Positions 46,901 through 58,414 of a stretch of DNA of 64,000 bases are shown here, in pieces (position 1 is the first letter of the stretch; each line of letters opens with the position of its first letter). This DNA comes from Druceiella hillmani (lineage: Eukaryota; Arthropoda; Insecta; Lepidoptera; Hepialidae). The stretch covers positions 14,216,501 to 14,280,500 of the forward strand of contig JAYKKI010000032.1 of the NCBI GenBank assembly GCA_039881145.1. The letters are read 5' to 3'. The position numbers were made by a program, and so were the translations under genes. The notes beneath the pieces were generated by a model, which saw only the letters and a program-made list of their open reading frames with translations, was not told the origin of the DNA and ran no database searches.

Positions 46901-47290
46901 GAATAATCCTAATTTAAGGATACTTACTTGTCGATATAGTAATCTCAAGAAAAGAAATATCTAAAATTTTAAATTATTTATCTTGTTTTTCATAGAACTT
47001 TTTGCAAATTAATTTAGCGTCCACCTCTACTTCACACACATTTATTAATCTATTTCTTAAGAATATTCACTCGTATTCGATTCTTGTTACCCGAAATTTA
47101 TGATTTTCCTTGTATATTTAGTCATTATTAATATTTTTAAGTTAATATTGTGTAATTTGAGAAGATTTTTGGCTAAATGTCATAATAATAATAGTTTCCT
47201 GCCTGTGAAGGGATTGTATGCTATATTGTAACGCATATTTTTATTTGTTGGCCTGTAGTCTGAAAAAGCTGCAATTTCTAAATCAAAAGC
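46901..47290. other. AT-rich stretch, no feature seen
   Basis: No gene or repeat recognised. Confidence 0.4.
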
Positions 47291-47532
47291 AAATAAAATT
47301 TCCCTGCATTATCCGTACTGTGCGTTTCTTTTAACCATTTTCAATTTAGTCTTACAGTGCGTTCTTTGTGTTATAAAATTTCTCTGAATTATCCGTGCTG
47401 TGTGTTTCTTTTAACCGTTTCCAATTTAGTCTTACAGTGCATTCTACGTGTTATAAAATTTAAATAAAATGTCGATGCATTATCCGTACTCTGTGTTTCT
47501 TTCGATCGTTTCCAATTTAGTCTTACAGTGAC
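47291..47532. repeat. 80-91-bp tandem repeat, three copies
   Basis: ATTATCCGT(A/G)CT occurs near 47308, 47388 and 47479. Each is followed by TGTTTCTTT, CCATTT or CGTTT, and CAATTTAGTCTTACAGTG. The third unit carries an extra AAATAAAATGTCG stretch, explaining the longer spacing. Confidence 0.92.
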
Positions 47533-47660
47533 ATCGTGGATAAATAAACTTTAAAAAAAGGTAAATTATTTGCTGAGTATTCAAGAAGTGTATCAGTTTC
47601 TTGATGGTGGAATACGAATCAATTCGGAACAAAGTTTCAGGACACGTATATAATATTTAT

Positions 47661-47661
47661 T

Positions 47662-47716
<55 letters not shown>

Positions 47717-47752
47717 ATGTATGTATATATATGTATGTATATATGTATATTT
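47661..47752. repeat. (TA)n microsatellite with TGTATG variants
   Basis: TA repeats passing into TATGTATG and GTATATATG units. Confidence 0.96.
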
Positions 47753-47903
47753 TTAAATCCCCCTGTCATTTTAGAAAGATATATTCTATTTATAAATAAA
47801 GTTTTATATCTTATTCATGTGATAAGTTACAGACTCAATGATAAATGGATTAACAAGGAGCTATATTTTAGAATTTAAAGAAAGGAATAATATATGATGT
47901 AAT

Positions 47904-48242
47904 GTGGTTTTAAAGATATATATCTGTGTAATTAGGAATAATTTATCACACAGAGATGTTTAACATATAATAAAAACAAAAGAAAAATGCAGATGTAGCT
48001 TACTTCTGCAGAAACTTATGAACGATTTAAACTTTTCACATATAATTAGAGATTTTTTTTCATATAAAATATAATCTTAGTGGTTTTAAAGATAAATATT
48101 TATGTAATTAGAAATGATTTAGAATACAGACGTGTTTAAAGGATAAATAAAAACAAAAGAAAAATGTGGACGTACCCGATTTCTATATTAACTCATGAAT
48201 GATTTAACCTTTCGTTATATAATTAGAGATTATTTTTCGTGT
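47904..48242. repeat. 176-bp direct tandem duplicate, diverged
   Basis: GTGGTTTTAAAGATA starts at 47904 and 48080. Both halves share ATAAAAACAAAAGAAAAATG, CTTATGAACGATTTAA or CTCATGAATGATTTAA, and TATAATTAGAGATT. Confidence 0.9.
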
Positions 48243-48280
48243 CTAGATTCTAGGTATTGTATCAGCTAAGTTCGTAAAAT

Positions 48281-48352
48281 AAAAAAAGGCGGACCCTGAT
48301 ATTGTATATACGAGTAAAAAAAAGGCGGACCTTGATATTGTACATACGAGTA
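48281..48352. repeat. 38-bp tandem repeat, two copies
   Basis: AAAAAAAGGCGGACC(C/T)TGA followed by TATTGTA(T/C)ATACGAGTA is repeated back to back with two substitutions. Confidence 0.93.
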
Positions 48353-48528
48353 TTACTTGTATTTACTAGAATTATTTCAAGCTATTTTCTACCCCCAATC
48401 ATTCAAAATCTATTATTATAAATTATATATGAACTTGTAATTTTGCTTTTCCATTAAATTTCCCTTTTGGTAAGTTTTCACAAACGTATCATTTATTTAT
48501 GATGTATGATATGAAATATTAAAACATG

Positions 48529-48673
48529 CAAAATAAAAGATTAAGAAGTAAGCCAGTAATGTTTTTAGGTGTAAAGAATACATTACTGGCTTACTTCAAG
48601 AAAACATTACTGGCTTACTTTCAAAATAAAAGATTAAGAAGTAAGCCAGTAATGTTTTTAGGTGTAAAGAATA
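48529..48673. repeat. Complex foldback: two direct and two inverted copies of a 17-mer
   Basis: AAGTAAGCCAGTAATGT lies at 48546-48562 and 48639-48655. Its exact reverse complement, ACATTACTGGCTTACTT, lies at 48580-48596 and 48604-48620. The outer direct copies extend to about 50 bp (CAAAATAAAAGATTAAG to TTTTTAGGTGTAAAGAAT) without difference. The perfect identity indicates a very recent event, such as serial template switching at a replication fork. An assembly artefact is also possible. Confidence 0.95.
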
Positions 48674-50645
48674 TCATTTTTCATTAGTTTTAAGGAACTT
48701 TCATAGAATTTGAATCTCTTTCCAATTTCAGTGAAGCCAAAATACTCACTTTTTTTCATTATAAAATTTAGACCCTTTTCACGTTTATGTTTTTAGTAGG
48801 ATATCTTCTTCTAAATTGATCTTAATAACAATGATAAGATACCATTAAAATATTTACAATAAAACACAAAAATTTTGCATCGAAAGAATAAATTATCTTT
48901 TTGAAAAAAACCCAAATTTTATTGATTGAATCTGTTTCGTTTGTTGTCTGTAGTTTTGTTTGTATAATAATGATGCCTGTAAAATAAACAAGAGACAGTC
49001 ATGAAATTGGTTGAATCTAAATTTTTGTAACATAATTTAATTTGTTATTAAAATTACCTCTGTTTGGTACCAATTTAAAACGGGTTAATTCTATTTTTCT
49101 GCTCAATTTTCAATGTATTAATTTTTAAAATTATTTTCTTGACTTTAATCGGGTTTTGTTCTCAATAGCATCGACTAACTTATTTTAGTGAGTTACAGTT
49201 CGAAACATTTTTAAATTACCATTCACCTTTTGGTAGTAGATTATGAAAAAGGAGACTGATTTGTGGCTTAAATTTTGTTAGAAATTTATTAACTGGTCAG
49301 TGACCATTTCTTAATTATAAAAGAATTTCTCATATTACCAGCTTTATATCAATACAGCAGAATGATCCGGCCGTTATATATTTTTGTATTTATAATATCA
49401 ATGAATTTCTATATCTAACATAATTAAAAAAAATATTTATTTTAACTGTTATAACATAAAAAGTTTACTGACCACTTTTTTTACTTGTGTAATATTTTGT
49501 AAATAAAAGAGATACGTAAATTCTTTAATAAAAACTATCTTTAATATCTATTGTATTTAACAAGAAGGTTAATATTTCAATACTTGATTTAATGGAGGGG
49601 CGTTTTGAAAGGAAATTGAAGCGCCCATATTTCACAAGATTACGCAACGTACATTTAGCTGGCAGCTATGTATTACGCTCGGGCAATTCTATTGTTTCAC
49701 ATTTTCACGAGATCTGCAACTGAGTGTTCATCAGCAGGTAGTTCTGGTTCTGTACTGAAGAACATAGCTTTCATTGTTTTCTGTTAACAGCTAAAGATGC
49801 AGTTGTATCGAATTTTATAATAAAAAGTGTTTATAGTTAAATTTGTTTCCTTTTCCGTTAGTTGAATTCGTGTTATAGTTTACAGTTATACATCTAGATA
49901 CACTTAGGTAAGCCGTTATAAATTGAATGCTGTTTATGTTTATCTTCTACTATTTACGTGACGGTACGGTAAGGGTACGACGTATTAAGTCTTGTCTCTT
50001 TTGAAAATCTGTCAAGTACCAGTAGAAATCGCAGTATAAGGGTTTCATACACATCCAGGTTCTTATTTACTTTTAGGGGTACATAGTATTTTTAATAAAC
50101 AATTTACAAATAGTAAGTTTTCACAACGTAAATACATTGCCTGTTATAATCTTGCAGAGATTTAGGATAATTGCTATAGTTTTTCCATAATTTTCTACTC
50201 AGATTTTGCCTACCATACTTTTTTATGATTTTTGGACCAATAGTTTTAGAAATAAGAGGGAAGCAATTGGGTTCTATTTTTGCATATTTTTTAGAATGTA
50301 TTTTTAAATGTGCAATTTAAAATTAGGAAAAAAAATTGTTATTCCTCATAACAAGCTCTTTTAAGTGATACCCCGCGTGATATATAGGTTAGAACCAAAA
50401 AAAAATAGAGTATTTTATTTACACCCTCTTTAATGTTTCTGAGGAAATCGGCTGTGACATACTGATTGTGAGCGATAGACACGTGAGTGATCTTGTAAGA
50501 GTTTTATTTTTAAGTTTGTGGTACAGAGATCCCAAAAAGAAAAAAATATCCCGTAAAGAATAAGTTACTGTCATGTCTACCAATCTACCTCTATATTGTT
50601 GGAATGTAACTGTGAATAAGTGACGAGTCAAATATTACATAAGTT
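48674..50645. other. AT-rich stretch with a small less AT-rich block
   Basis: At about 49620-49760 the sequence is less AT-rich (AAGATTACGCAACGTACA, GCTGGCAGCTATG) and contains TTACGCAA, a C/EBP-like half site. No coding frame or repeat is recognised elsewhere. Confidence 0.4.
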
Positions 50646-51235
50646 TTGAATTGTTTCTTGAATTCAGAACAAGACTCGAGTCAAACATTACATAAGTGTT
50701 TTATGAATTGTTTTTTTGAATTCAGAACAAGACGTTACATGAACGAGACGTTAGTCAATTATCACATAAGTGTTTTATCGATTATTTCTTGAATTCAGAA
50801 CAAGACACAAGTCAAATATTATACAAGTGTCTTATGTATTGTTTTTTGAATTCAGAACAAGACGTGAGTCAATTATTATGTATGTGTCTTATGGGTTATT
50901 TCTTGAATTCAGAACAAGACACAAGTCAAAAATTATACAAGTGTCTTATGTATTGTTTTTCGAATTCAGAACAAGACGTGAGTAAATTATTATATACGTG
51001 TCTTATGGATTATTTCTTGATTTCAGAACAGGATTCGAGCCAAATATTACATAAGTGTCTTATGAATTGTTTTTTGAATTCAGAACAAGACGTGAGTCAA
51101 TTGTTACACAAGTGTCTTATGGATTGTTTCATGAATTCAAAACAAGATACGAGTCAAATGTTACTTTAGAATCTGATGGATTGTTTCTTGAATTCAGGCC
51201 AAGACACCCGTCAAATATTGCATATTAGCTTTAAT
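50646..51235. repeat. 57-bp satellite-like array, ten units in alternating A/B order
   Basis: GAATTCAG (or a one-base variant) starts at 50660, 50718, 50791, 50848, 50905, 50962, 51019, 51076, 51133 and 51190. From the third unit on every spacing is exactly 57 bp. Units alternate: one type has ACAAGACACAAGTCAAATAT or a similar form and is preceded by TTATTTCTTG; the other has GACGTGAGTCAATTATTA and is preceded by TTGTTTTTTG. The true period is thus 114 bp. As 57 is a multiple of three, the plus strand stays open for 126 codons (50789-51169) with a repeating CLMYCFLNSEQDVSQLL peptide. A second frame is also open for 71 codons, which argues against coding. Confidence 0.95.
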
Positions 51236-51835
51236 TAACATTGCCAGACAATTCAAATATCCTGTAGGGACAACAACTGTCCCGTATTTGTGGAATTCGT
51301 AGTTAACAAGACGATGCACATACAAAGCTAGCAGTGCTCGGCTGCATTCGTCTCTTAATAAGGAGCGGGCAAAGACAGCAAGTAAATGCCATTGTAGCTT
51401 CCCGCCGAGGGTTAAGAAACATTTAGGTAGCCTCTTGTTAATTATTAGAAATTATTACTGATAATTAATGAACATCTGGAATACATAAAATTTATGGCAC
51501 ATGCAAATTAATGATTCTGGAAACAAATTGGAATAATTTATCTAGTTGTTAATTATCTACATCGAATTTTATGTACATCGAAAATTGGGTTGGGAAACTA
51601 GTTAAAATAGTCGTTTTTAGGAAAAAGCTCGAGCTGATTATTACAGAAATGTGTATAATAATTTTTTCTTTTATCAGAAAAAAAATTAAGAAACTACTCT
51701 TGCATAAGGAGGCACGATGGTTCAACCAAATTATAATAAATAACTATAATAAATTCTTTGAAATATTTATAAATAATTGTTTGGAACATTTTAATAAATT
51801 CTTTGTTACGGTACCCAAGTGAAACAATATTTCTG
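51236..51835. other. Non-coding stretch, no feature seen
   Basis: A slightly less AT-rich part lies at 51290-51420 (GCGGGCAAAGACAGC). No gene or repeat recognised. Confidence 0.4.
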
Positions 51836-51905
51836 TTTTTAAGGTTCCGTAGCCAAGATAGGAACACATATAGTCTCGTCATGTCTTGTCTATAAGCAAA
51901 CCCTA
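51836..51905 (+). repeat. Lepidoptera GTTCCGTAG repeat, 5' fragment
   Basis: TTTTTAAGGTTCCGTAGCC, then GATAGGAAC, then ATATAGTCTCGTCATGTCTT. This is the head of the dispersed repeat known to me from moth and butterfly genomes (GGTTCCGTAG, GGAACCCTTATAG, CGCCATGTCTGTC). It supports the lepidopteran assignment. The rest of the element is missing. Confidence 0.7.
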
Positions 51906-52052
51906 TTATACACAGACCGTTGAACAAGCGTCTCAACAATATTGAATGTACATCACGTACACATTTTTACACAGGAATTCGTTTACGCAATATTAAGCCT
52001 CAAAATGGGGATTTTTGTTAGAGTTTGAATATCTGAAAATATTAAAAAATGA

Positions 52053-52134
<82 letters not shown>
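52053..52134. repeat. (TA)n microsatellite
   Basis: About 80 bp of TA repeat with one GATATA interruption. Confidence 0.97.
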
Positions 52135-52139
<5 letters not shown>

Positions 52140-53346
52140 AATTAAAAGGAAAATTATCAGACCTCAATTTGCTCTACTAGTTTACAGTAATAGTCGACCA
52201 ATTTAGTTGGGTTTTTAAAAAGTTCATAGAAACTCCATACAAAAAAATCAGTAGCAAAAATAACTTAGTAATTTATAATATTTATTTACCTTTTAACCTT
52301 AAGAACATTGCACTAATTGTGTACATACAAATTCAGTAAAGAAAAAAAATAGGAGTATTTTTTCATATAGGTCCAGTCCACAGTACTTTGGAATTTGAAT
52401 CGATCGTATTCCAGTGAATCAGGGATGAGATTTGTACTTCAAGTGTAAATTTTGATGTGCTGTCGACTGTGCCTGTATTAAATTACTGTTATGGTTTTTT
52501 TAAATTCCGCTTTACTGGTAATGACTTATGATAAATAAAGTAACTTCACTTCACACGAGATACGGAACTCCCGACGCACGTGCCAGACTTGTACTTGCAC
52601 GGTTTTATTTTAATTTAGCATCTCGCTTCTTTGAAGGTAAAACATTCATATTTAATTTTTTTGCTTCATTGAATAACGTTACGTTAACTAGCGTGTGTAA
52701 TGTATATTACGTTTTTATTGAGATTGATGTCTGTAAAAAAATAGAAAAAGGTATAAAAACTTTTTTTTATACATTATACACATAAATAATTCTTACATTG
52801 TGTCTTATTTTCATCCCATTTTCTAAATGTTTCTCCATTTCAAAATACTTTTCCATTTCAAAATACTACCCACCATTAATATAATTTACTTTTGTTAGGC
52901 TTTTCGTTTTTTTTCAATAGTTTGAAATAAAATTGTAAAAATAAACATCCGCCTCGGCGCATTTCTAATTAAGATGTTAGGAAATCCGTGTGATCCGTGG
53001 CAAGTGGTAAACTTCTGTAGTTATATTCAAACTTATTCTAAATCATTTGTATATTTTTTTAAAAGTTTTCAAACGAGATTTTTTTAACTTATGTCTTTTT
53101 TATATATTGCTTATTCCATTATGTGAAGCGCTTTCAATATGTACTTCAGTAATCGATTATTACTTTTTTATCCAATTTAATTTTTTTAGACGGTACTCGA
53201 TTAATGTGTAGATATTATTCCTAGTATCAGAGTTCTTCGACCCAGAGGTTTTGAAAATTTCTTAAGTTTCACTACCTAAATTAAATCGCTTCTTGTATTT
53301 ACCCCAATGAATATTCGAACTTTAAATAATTATACTATAATTTTCC
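52135..53346. other. AT-rich stretch, no gene seen
   Basis: A short repeated phrase (TTTC(C/T)A..TTCAAAATACT) occurs near 52840. No recognisable coding sequence. Confidence 0.45.
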
Positions 53347-53450
53347 TGACAATATTACACAAGTTATGACGATACGTAATTACATCAAATTATTACACAA
53401 GTTATAACGATACGTAATTACGTATCGTCATAACTTGTGTAATATTGTCA
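53347..53450. repeat. Perfect 36-bp inverted repeat with internal direct copy
   Basis: TGACAATATTACACAAGT... (53347-53382) is the exact reverse complement of 53415-53450. Between and overlapping the right arm, 53388-53420 repeats TATTACACAAGTTA(T)AACGAT in direct orientation with one change. The design of direct plus inverted copies parallels the foldback at 48.5 kb and suggests the same mechanism. Confidence 0.95.
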
Positions 53451-54138
53451 AGAAGTTGGTCGGAACCATGTAAGTTTCGTCTCGTCGTTTTACGTTCCAT
53501 TAATCTCGATATAATCTTGTAAAATAGGAATTTCATATAGTAATTAATATTCGACTAAAATCTTCAAATTTCTATCCTGTTACTGAAATAATCTGGCAAT
53601 ATTTGAAAAAAGGTATGGATAATAGGAGCTCGCAATGATTACTGATTGAGCGCTGAGTACTTGATATTAGTATAAAATTTTGTTTATTCTCTTGAATACA
53701 CCTTTATATAAATATCTACTAATTATGAGGAGAAAAGACTTAATATTTTTTTAATTTCACTTTATTTTAAACTAAACATTATTATGGAGTGTTTTAGTTA
53801 CTTCCCGTTTAGAATCTCGCTATCAAAGAGACACAAAGACATTTTCAGAATCATAAATTACAGGCGAAATTTAGATCAAGACTCTTGACGAAAGTGTTAA
53901 CAAGATATGCATGAAAAGACTTTGAAAAATGTTTGTCATAAAAACACTTGATTTTATTATTTTACACGTGTCAATGAAACGTAAATACTGGAGACAAAAT
54001 GCCTACAACGTTATTCGCCTTCATTTCTCATATATTGGATATATAGAAAATAACCTATATCAGCTAGGAAAGATATATTTAAAACATCGCAATATTATAA
54101 ACCTGTCTAATAAAAAACCTGATAATTTAAAAAAAAAC
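53451..54138. other. AT-rich stretch, no feature seen
   Basis: An 80-codon frame (53929-54171) runs into the hairpin element and has no recognisable family. Confidence 0.4.
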
Positions 54139-54150
54139 AACTCGGTACAT

Positions 54151-54373
54151 ATTGAATATATTTGGCATTAACTTTGTAGAAATTCATTATTCACAATTAA
54201 ATGAAACTACGTGATGTAGTATTATTTCTACTTTATTTAAGTTCTTTACCACGACCTAGGTTTAGTATAGCCCACCTGAAGATGTATTAATATCTACAAC
54301 GAAACCTAGGTCGTGGTAAAGAACTTAAAGAAAGTAGAAATAATACTACATCACGAAGTTTCATTTAATTGTG
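54151..54373 (+). mobile_element. Long-hairpin element, copy 5
   Basis: It starts ATTGAATATATTTGGC, keeps the single left tail, and ends CATTTAATTGTG. Exact 12-bp direct repeats AACTCGGTACAT flank it (54139-54150 and 54374-54385). The centre is reduced: the left arm jumps from CCTAGGTTTAG to the right-arm sequence ATAGCCCACCTGAAGATG. The arms carry the AAGTTC/GAACTT subtype, like copy 1, and the remaining right arm has the AGCCC form. Confidence 0.95.
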
Positions 54374-54385
54374 AACTCGGTACAT

Positions 54386-54849
54386 TTAAACTTACATTTA
54401 ATATGTAAGCATTGCGCGTAGCTTATAGGCACGTAAATAAACTCATTGCAGTTAAGTAAACTTTATTTCTTATCAATAAGAAAAATTCCTTAATGTTTCA
54501 AAGCTTCGGGATTAAAACGAGTTCAATATTAATGGGAATTCAATATTATTGTGAGTTTTATATTAATGTCAGTCCAATATTAGTGAGTTCAATATCAATA
54601 TAAGTTCAACATTAATATAACTAACTGATTTTAATGATTATCATCTTCCTTCTCTCGTCGATTTATTGGTGGAATCAGGATTTGAAACTTAGAAAATATT
54701 TTGATATAATCAATTAAAAGACAGATAGTTAAAGCAACTGTTGATGACACGATTCGATTTTCCGTAATACTTTTTAATACAAAAATTTAAAAACATGTAA
54801 TTTTTTAAATTTCAATGAACATCATAACTATATTTGAAGAAGACTTTGT
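54386..54849. other. AT-rich stretch with AGTTCAATATTA motif repeats
   Basis: A degenerate motif (AGTTCAATATTAA and close variants) recurs at about 12-20 bp spacing from 54520 to 54615. No gene is seen. Confidence 0.5.
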
Positions 54850-55160
54850 GTAACGCGAACTTAACATTTCTTGTCCTTCTTTACATAACAAAAGGCAAGA
54901 CATTACGACATGGGGGCACTCCGTTCGACGCGCAAGAAGTATGAACGTTATTATTAATATATTAAAACGTTTGAATCTCTCTCCGCCTATCGGTGTTCTT
55001 GGTCGGCCCACCTCCGCTTCCTGTTATTGTGCTAATGGTGTTTTAATGGAATCTCGACTTGTTGAAAAATTGAATCGTTCCTAGAGTACTAATATTAATG
55101 CCGCAACGTCACTGTATCGGCCAAGTTGCGGTGGGGATGTGTAGTCTGTTAATTGTATTT
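54850..55160. promoter_or_regulatory. Unique, less AT-rich block, candidate regulatory DNA
   Basis: Non-repetitive, with GGGGGCACTCCGTTCGACGC, CGCTTCCTGTTATTGTG (ETS core next to a Sox-like ATTGTG) and GGCCAAGTTGCGGTGGGG. A 68-codon minus-strand frame (55011-54805) has no recognisable family. Function is inference. Confidence 0.25.
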
Positions 55161-55634
55161 TGCTTATTTCATATTATTTATATTTCAATTCGATGCTCTA
55201 ATTATATCGGTCAGTATACAATTTTGCAAGTTATTATTAAACATTAGTTGAATTAGTCCTTTCCATGATAGTCTGGCTGCCAATAGCTCTTTATTCTAAA
55301 TTGCAATTAAATCGGGTGACTTAAGCTAAGCTATACTGTCTTTTTTTAACCAAGTTCTGTTCAGATCCCCAACTAACGCAGGTCAACCTCAACGTCGTCT
55401 AGTTATTTGAGTCTTGGAGCTTCAACATGAATGTTTCTAATAAGAATATTGTGATTTTCATAAATGAATACTAACACCCAATAAAACAGAATTGTTTTCT
55501 TTGTTTAAACAGAGAATATATTTTATGTCCATCTGATTGAACATGCGATTATTCATAGGTGTAATCTAAATAGGCAAGTCCAGCATCCTATTCTTATGCC
55601 ATTAGCTATTTTACTAGCCTAAAAAAGCATAAAA

Positions 55635-55635
<1 letters not shown>
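55161..55635. other. Non-coding stretch, no feature seen
   Basis: No gene or repeat recognised. Confidence 0.4.

Positions 55636-55675
<40 letters not shown>
55636..55675. repeat. (TA)n microsatellite
   Basis: About 38 bp of uninterrupted TA repeat, followed by AGATTTATAGATAGATTT. Confidence 0.97.
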
Positions 55676-55677
<2 letters not shown>

Positions 55678-56285
55678 TTTATAGATAGATTTATCTATTT
55701 TTGGCAATTTCAGCTTAGTACTTTTCTACAAAAATTTTACCACAACCATACATTGGAAATATTCAACGTGAATATGAAATAGTGAAAAGGAAACTGGCTC
55801 TACTTTTCAACTGATGATATCGTAAAATAATAGATTCTATAGACGAAGAAGTGTAATTTTGTCACGATAATGCAATTAGGTTTTCTATTATCCGCGACTA
55901 TTCCCTGACAATAAGAAAAGTGGTAAATGAAAATATATACAACACATAGCCGCTTAGAAGTTCATTTCTTATATATTACACGAAGTTGATCTGGCATAAA
56001 ATTATCGATAAATACTTTACATTAAATAAAAGACACTTTACACTAATAGATACTGGAAGTGATTCTGATATTAAATAGTATTTATATGTTTTCCATCCAG
56101 TATAAAGTTTACTATTCAAACTTATACTAATTTTACGTTTAACTGATCATGAAAAATATAATTAAGGTGAGAATGTTTTATTTTAGCTATGTGCGTCTCA
56201 GTGACTATTAAACCAAATATATGTCACATCCCACTACACATAAAAATATATTTAAAACAACTATTTCTCAAATACAGTATACATC
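55676..56285. other. AT-rich stretch, no feature seen
   Basis: No gene or repeat recognised. Confidence 0.4.
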
Positions 56286-56289
56286 AGCA

Positions 56290-56398
56290 GACTCGAAAAA
56301 ATACTCCTAAGATGCGAGCGCTCAAAATTTTTCCGTTAAAAGGCATCCAGAATGACAAACGACGCCGTTCTTCCAGCTCCAGCTCGGGAACAGAATGA
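56290..56398 (+). CDS. Possible terminal coding exon or short peptide
   Basis: After an acceptor-like ACATCAGCAG ending at 56290, a frame reads TRKNTPKMRALKIF, then KGIQNDKRRR, then a serine run SSSSSSGTE and a TGA at 56396. The serine codons are AGC/TCC/AGC/TCG, unlike simple AT-driven sequence. A basic tract followed by serines at a C-terminus is plausible for a nuclear protein. Upstream the frame extends to 56189 without a convincing start. No family is recognised, and the region could equally be part of the regulatory block that follows. Confidence 0.25.
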
Positions 56399-56665
56399 GC
56401 TCGCGTAATCGCACCAGTTTCATTGTGCGTCACGCAGGATTCTATTATTTCGATACAAATTACACACGCCCGGCCGTGTGTAATTTGTGGCGGAAAAGTG
56501 TTGAAGTTTGATGTTGATTGATGTCGTGTTCAGTGAACGGGAGATTTAAATTGTTATTAATGTTCGGTCGCGGAGGCGGAGCGGGTGAAAAAACTGGCGC
56601 TGAGAAGTGGATGCCATTGACATTTAGAAGTGGCGGAATGAGTTTGGTTTGAATGCGGTAAGGAG
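56399..56665. promoter_or_regulatory. GC-enriched block with a perfect 14-bp hairpin
   Basis: ACAAATTACACACG (56455-56468) and CGTGTGTAATTTGT (56475-56488) form a perfect stem around CCCGGC. TGGCGGAAAAG (E2F-like) follows directly, then TCGCGGAGGCGGAGCGGG near 56568 and AAGTGGCGG. No coding frame is recognised. A promoter-proximal or conserved non-coding element is inferred from composition. Confidence 0.3.
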
Positions 56666-57085
56666 AATCATTAGTTGATTATACATCGAGATCTGTTTCT
56701 ATTATTGTCTTGGCTTACATTTTCTTTATTAATAGATGTCAAAAATTTTACATTTAAGGTGCATTTACGTACACTGCACTATTATTGCGGTCTTTTGAAA
56801 TCAGATATATAAATTCAATTCGATGATTGATTACAGAACATCTAATGTGTATATTAAAAATTGGGTACAATTTACTTGTCTCAAAACATTGGAACGAACT
56901 CTCGTAAATATATAAATATTCCTCCATTGGCTTTTGTTGACGGCCACCTTCATGGCATTTTGATATTTTTGGATATTTATATTTTGATATATATGGAGTA
57001 GATAATTATTAATTTACTCTAATTTAATGAAACACAAGTGTTAGTCGTTAAAAGACAATAACTGCAAACTTATCTTTGGAAACTG
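56666..57085. other. AT-rich stretch, no feature seen
   Basis: No gene or repeat recognised. Confidence 0.4.
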
Positions 57086-57259
57086 CGTTTTGAGAGTATC
57101 GTTCGAGAGATAGTGACAAAAATTGTATGTGTTTGTAATCTAAGAAATCTGAGTAATTCTAATCTAAGAAATCTGAGTAATTCGTTTTGAGAGTATCGTT
57201 CGAGAGATAGTGACAAAAATTGTATGTGTTTGTAATCTAAGAAATCTGAGTAATTCTAA
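57086..57259. repeat. 97-bp tandem duplication, essentially identical copies
   Basis: CGTTTTGAGAGTATCGTTCG starts at 57086 and 57183, and the following 75 or so bases match without difference. Inside, TAATCTAAGAAATCTGAGTA is itself repeated. The identity marks a very recent duplication. Confidence 0.95.
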
Positions 57260-57838
<579 letters not shown>

Positions 57839-58340
57839 AAACATCAGTATGTGACCTTAGTTGAACGAAGCACTTAATTACTTCATAAACTTATTTGCTG
57901 TAAATTTATTGTCACAGTTCAATAATTATTTGCATTCTACTTACCACGAATATTATTAAATGTTTTTTAAAAAATAAAATAACACAGAAATCATTTGTGT
58001 AAAAATTAATAAAAATTAACTCAATCCATCAATGATTTCATTACAGACTAACGAAGCATTTTTTAAATGGAATAAATAGGAACATAGGAGTACTGACAAT
58101 ACTGAAAGAAGCAAAACTTTTAAATTGGAAACACAATACTGGAAAGTGTAAAAGAGTTTGTGGTACCTACGTTTGCGGTTTAACGTTAGCATTTCTTCTA
58201 TTCCCATTCGCTATTCGTGAAATCAGTATTTAGTATGGTGCGAGTAGAAGACTGTTTCAATGAAACTTATGTGAAATATCTAATGGCGTGTTTGGATGGG
58301 AGTTAAAACATTCTGATCATCGCGACTTGTCATTCGGCCA
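57839..58340. other. AT-rich stretch, no feature seen
   Basis: No gene or repeat recognised. Confidence 0.4.
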
Positions 58341-58342
58341 GC

Positions 58343-58414
58343 TTCGCGTCTTGTCGACTCTTTCCGACTTAATTTGGTCAAGTTCGCGTCTTGTCGGCTC
58401 TTTCCGACTTAATT
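58343..58414. repeat. 40-bp tandem repeat, two copies, GC-enriched
   Basis: TTCGCGTCTTGTCG(A/G)CTC followed by TTTCCGACTTAATT occurs at 58343 and 58383. A third partial CTCGCGCCTTCTC follows. Confidence 0.92.

Noticed and set aside
50789..51169. 126-codon repeat-protein frame in the 57-bp array
   Set aside because: A unit length divisible by three keeps any stop-free frame open. A second frame over the same units is also open and no start or domain is convincing.
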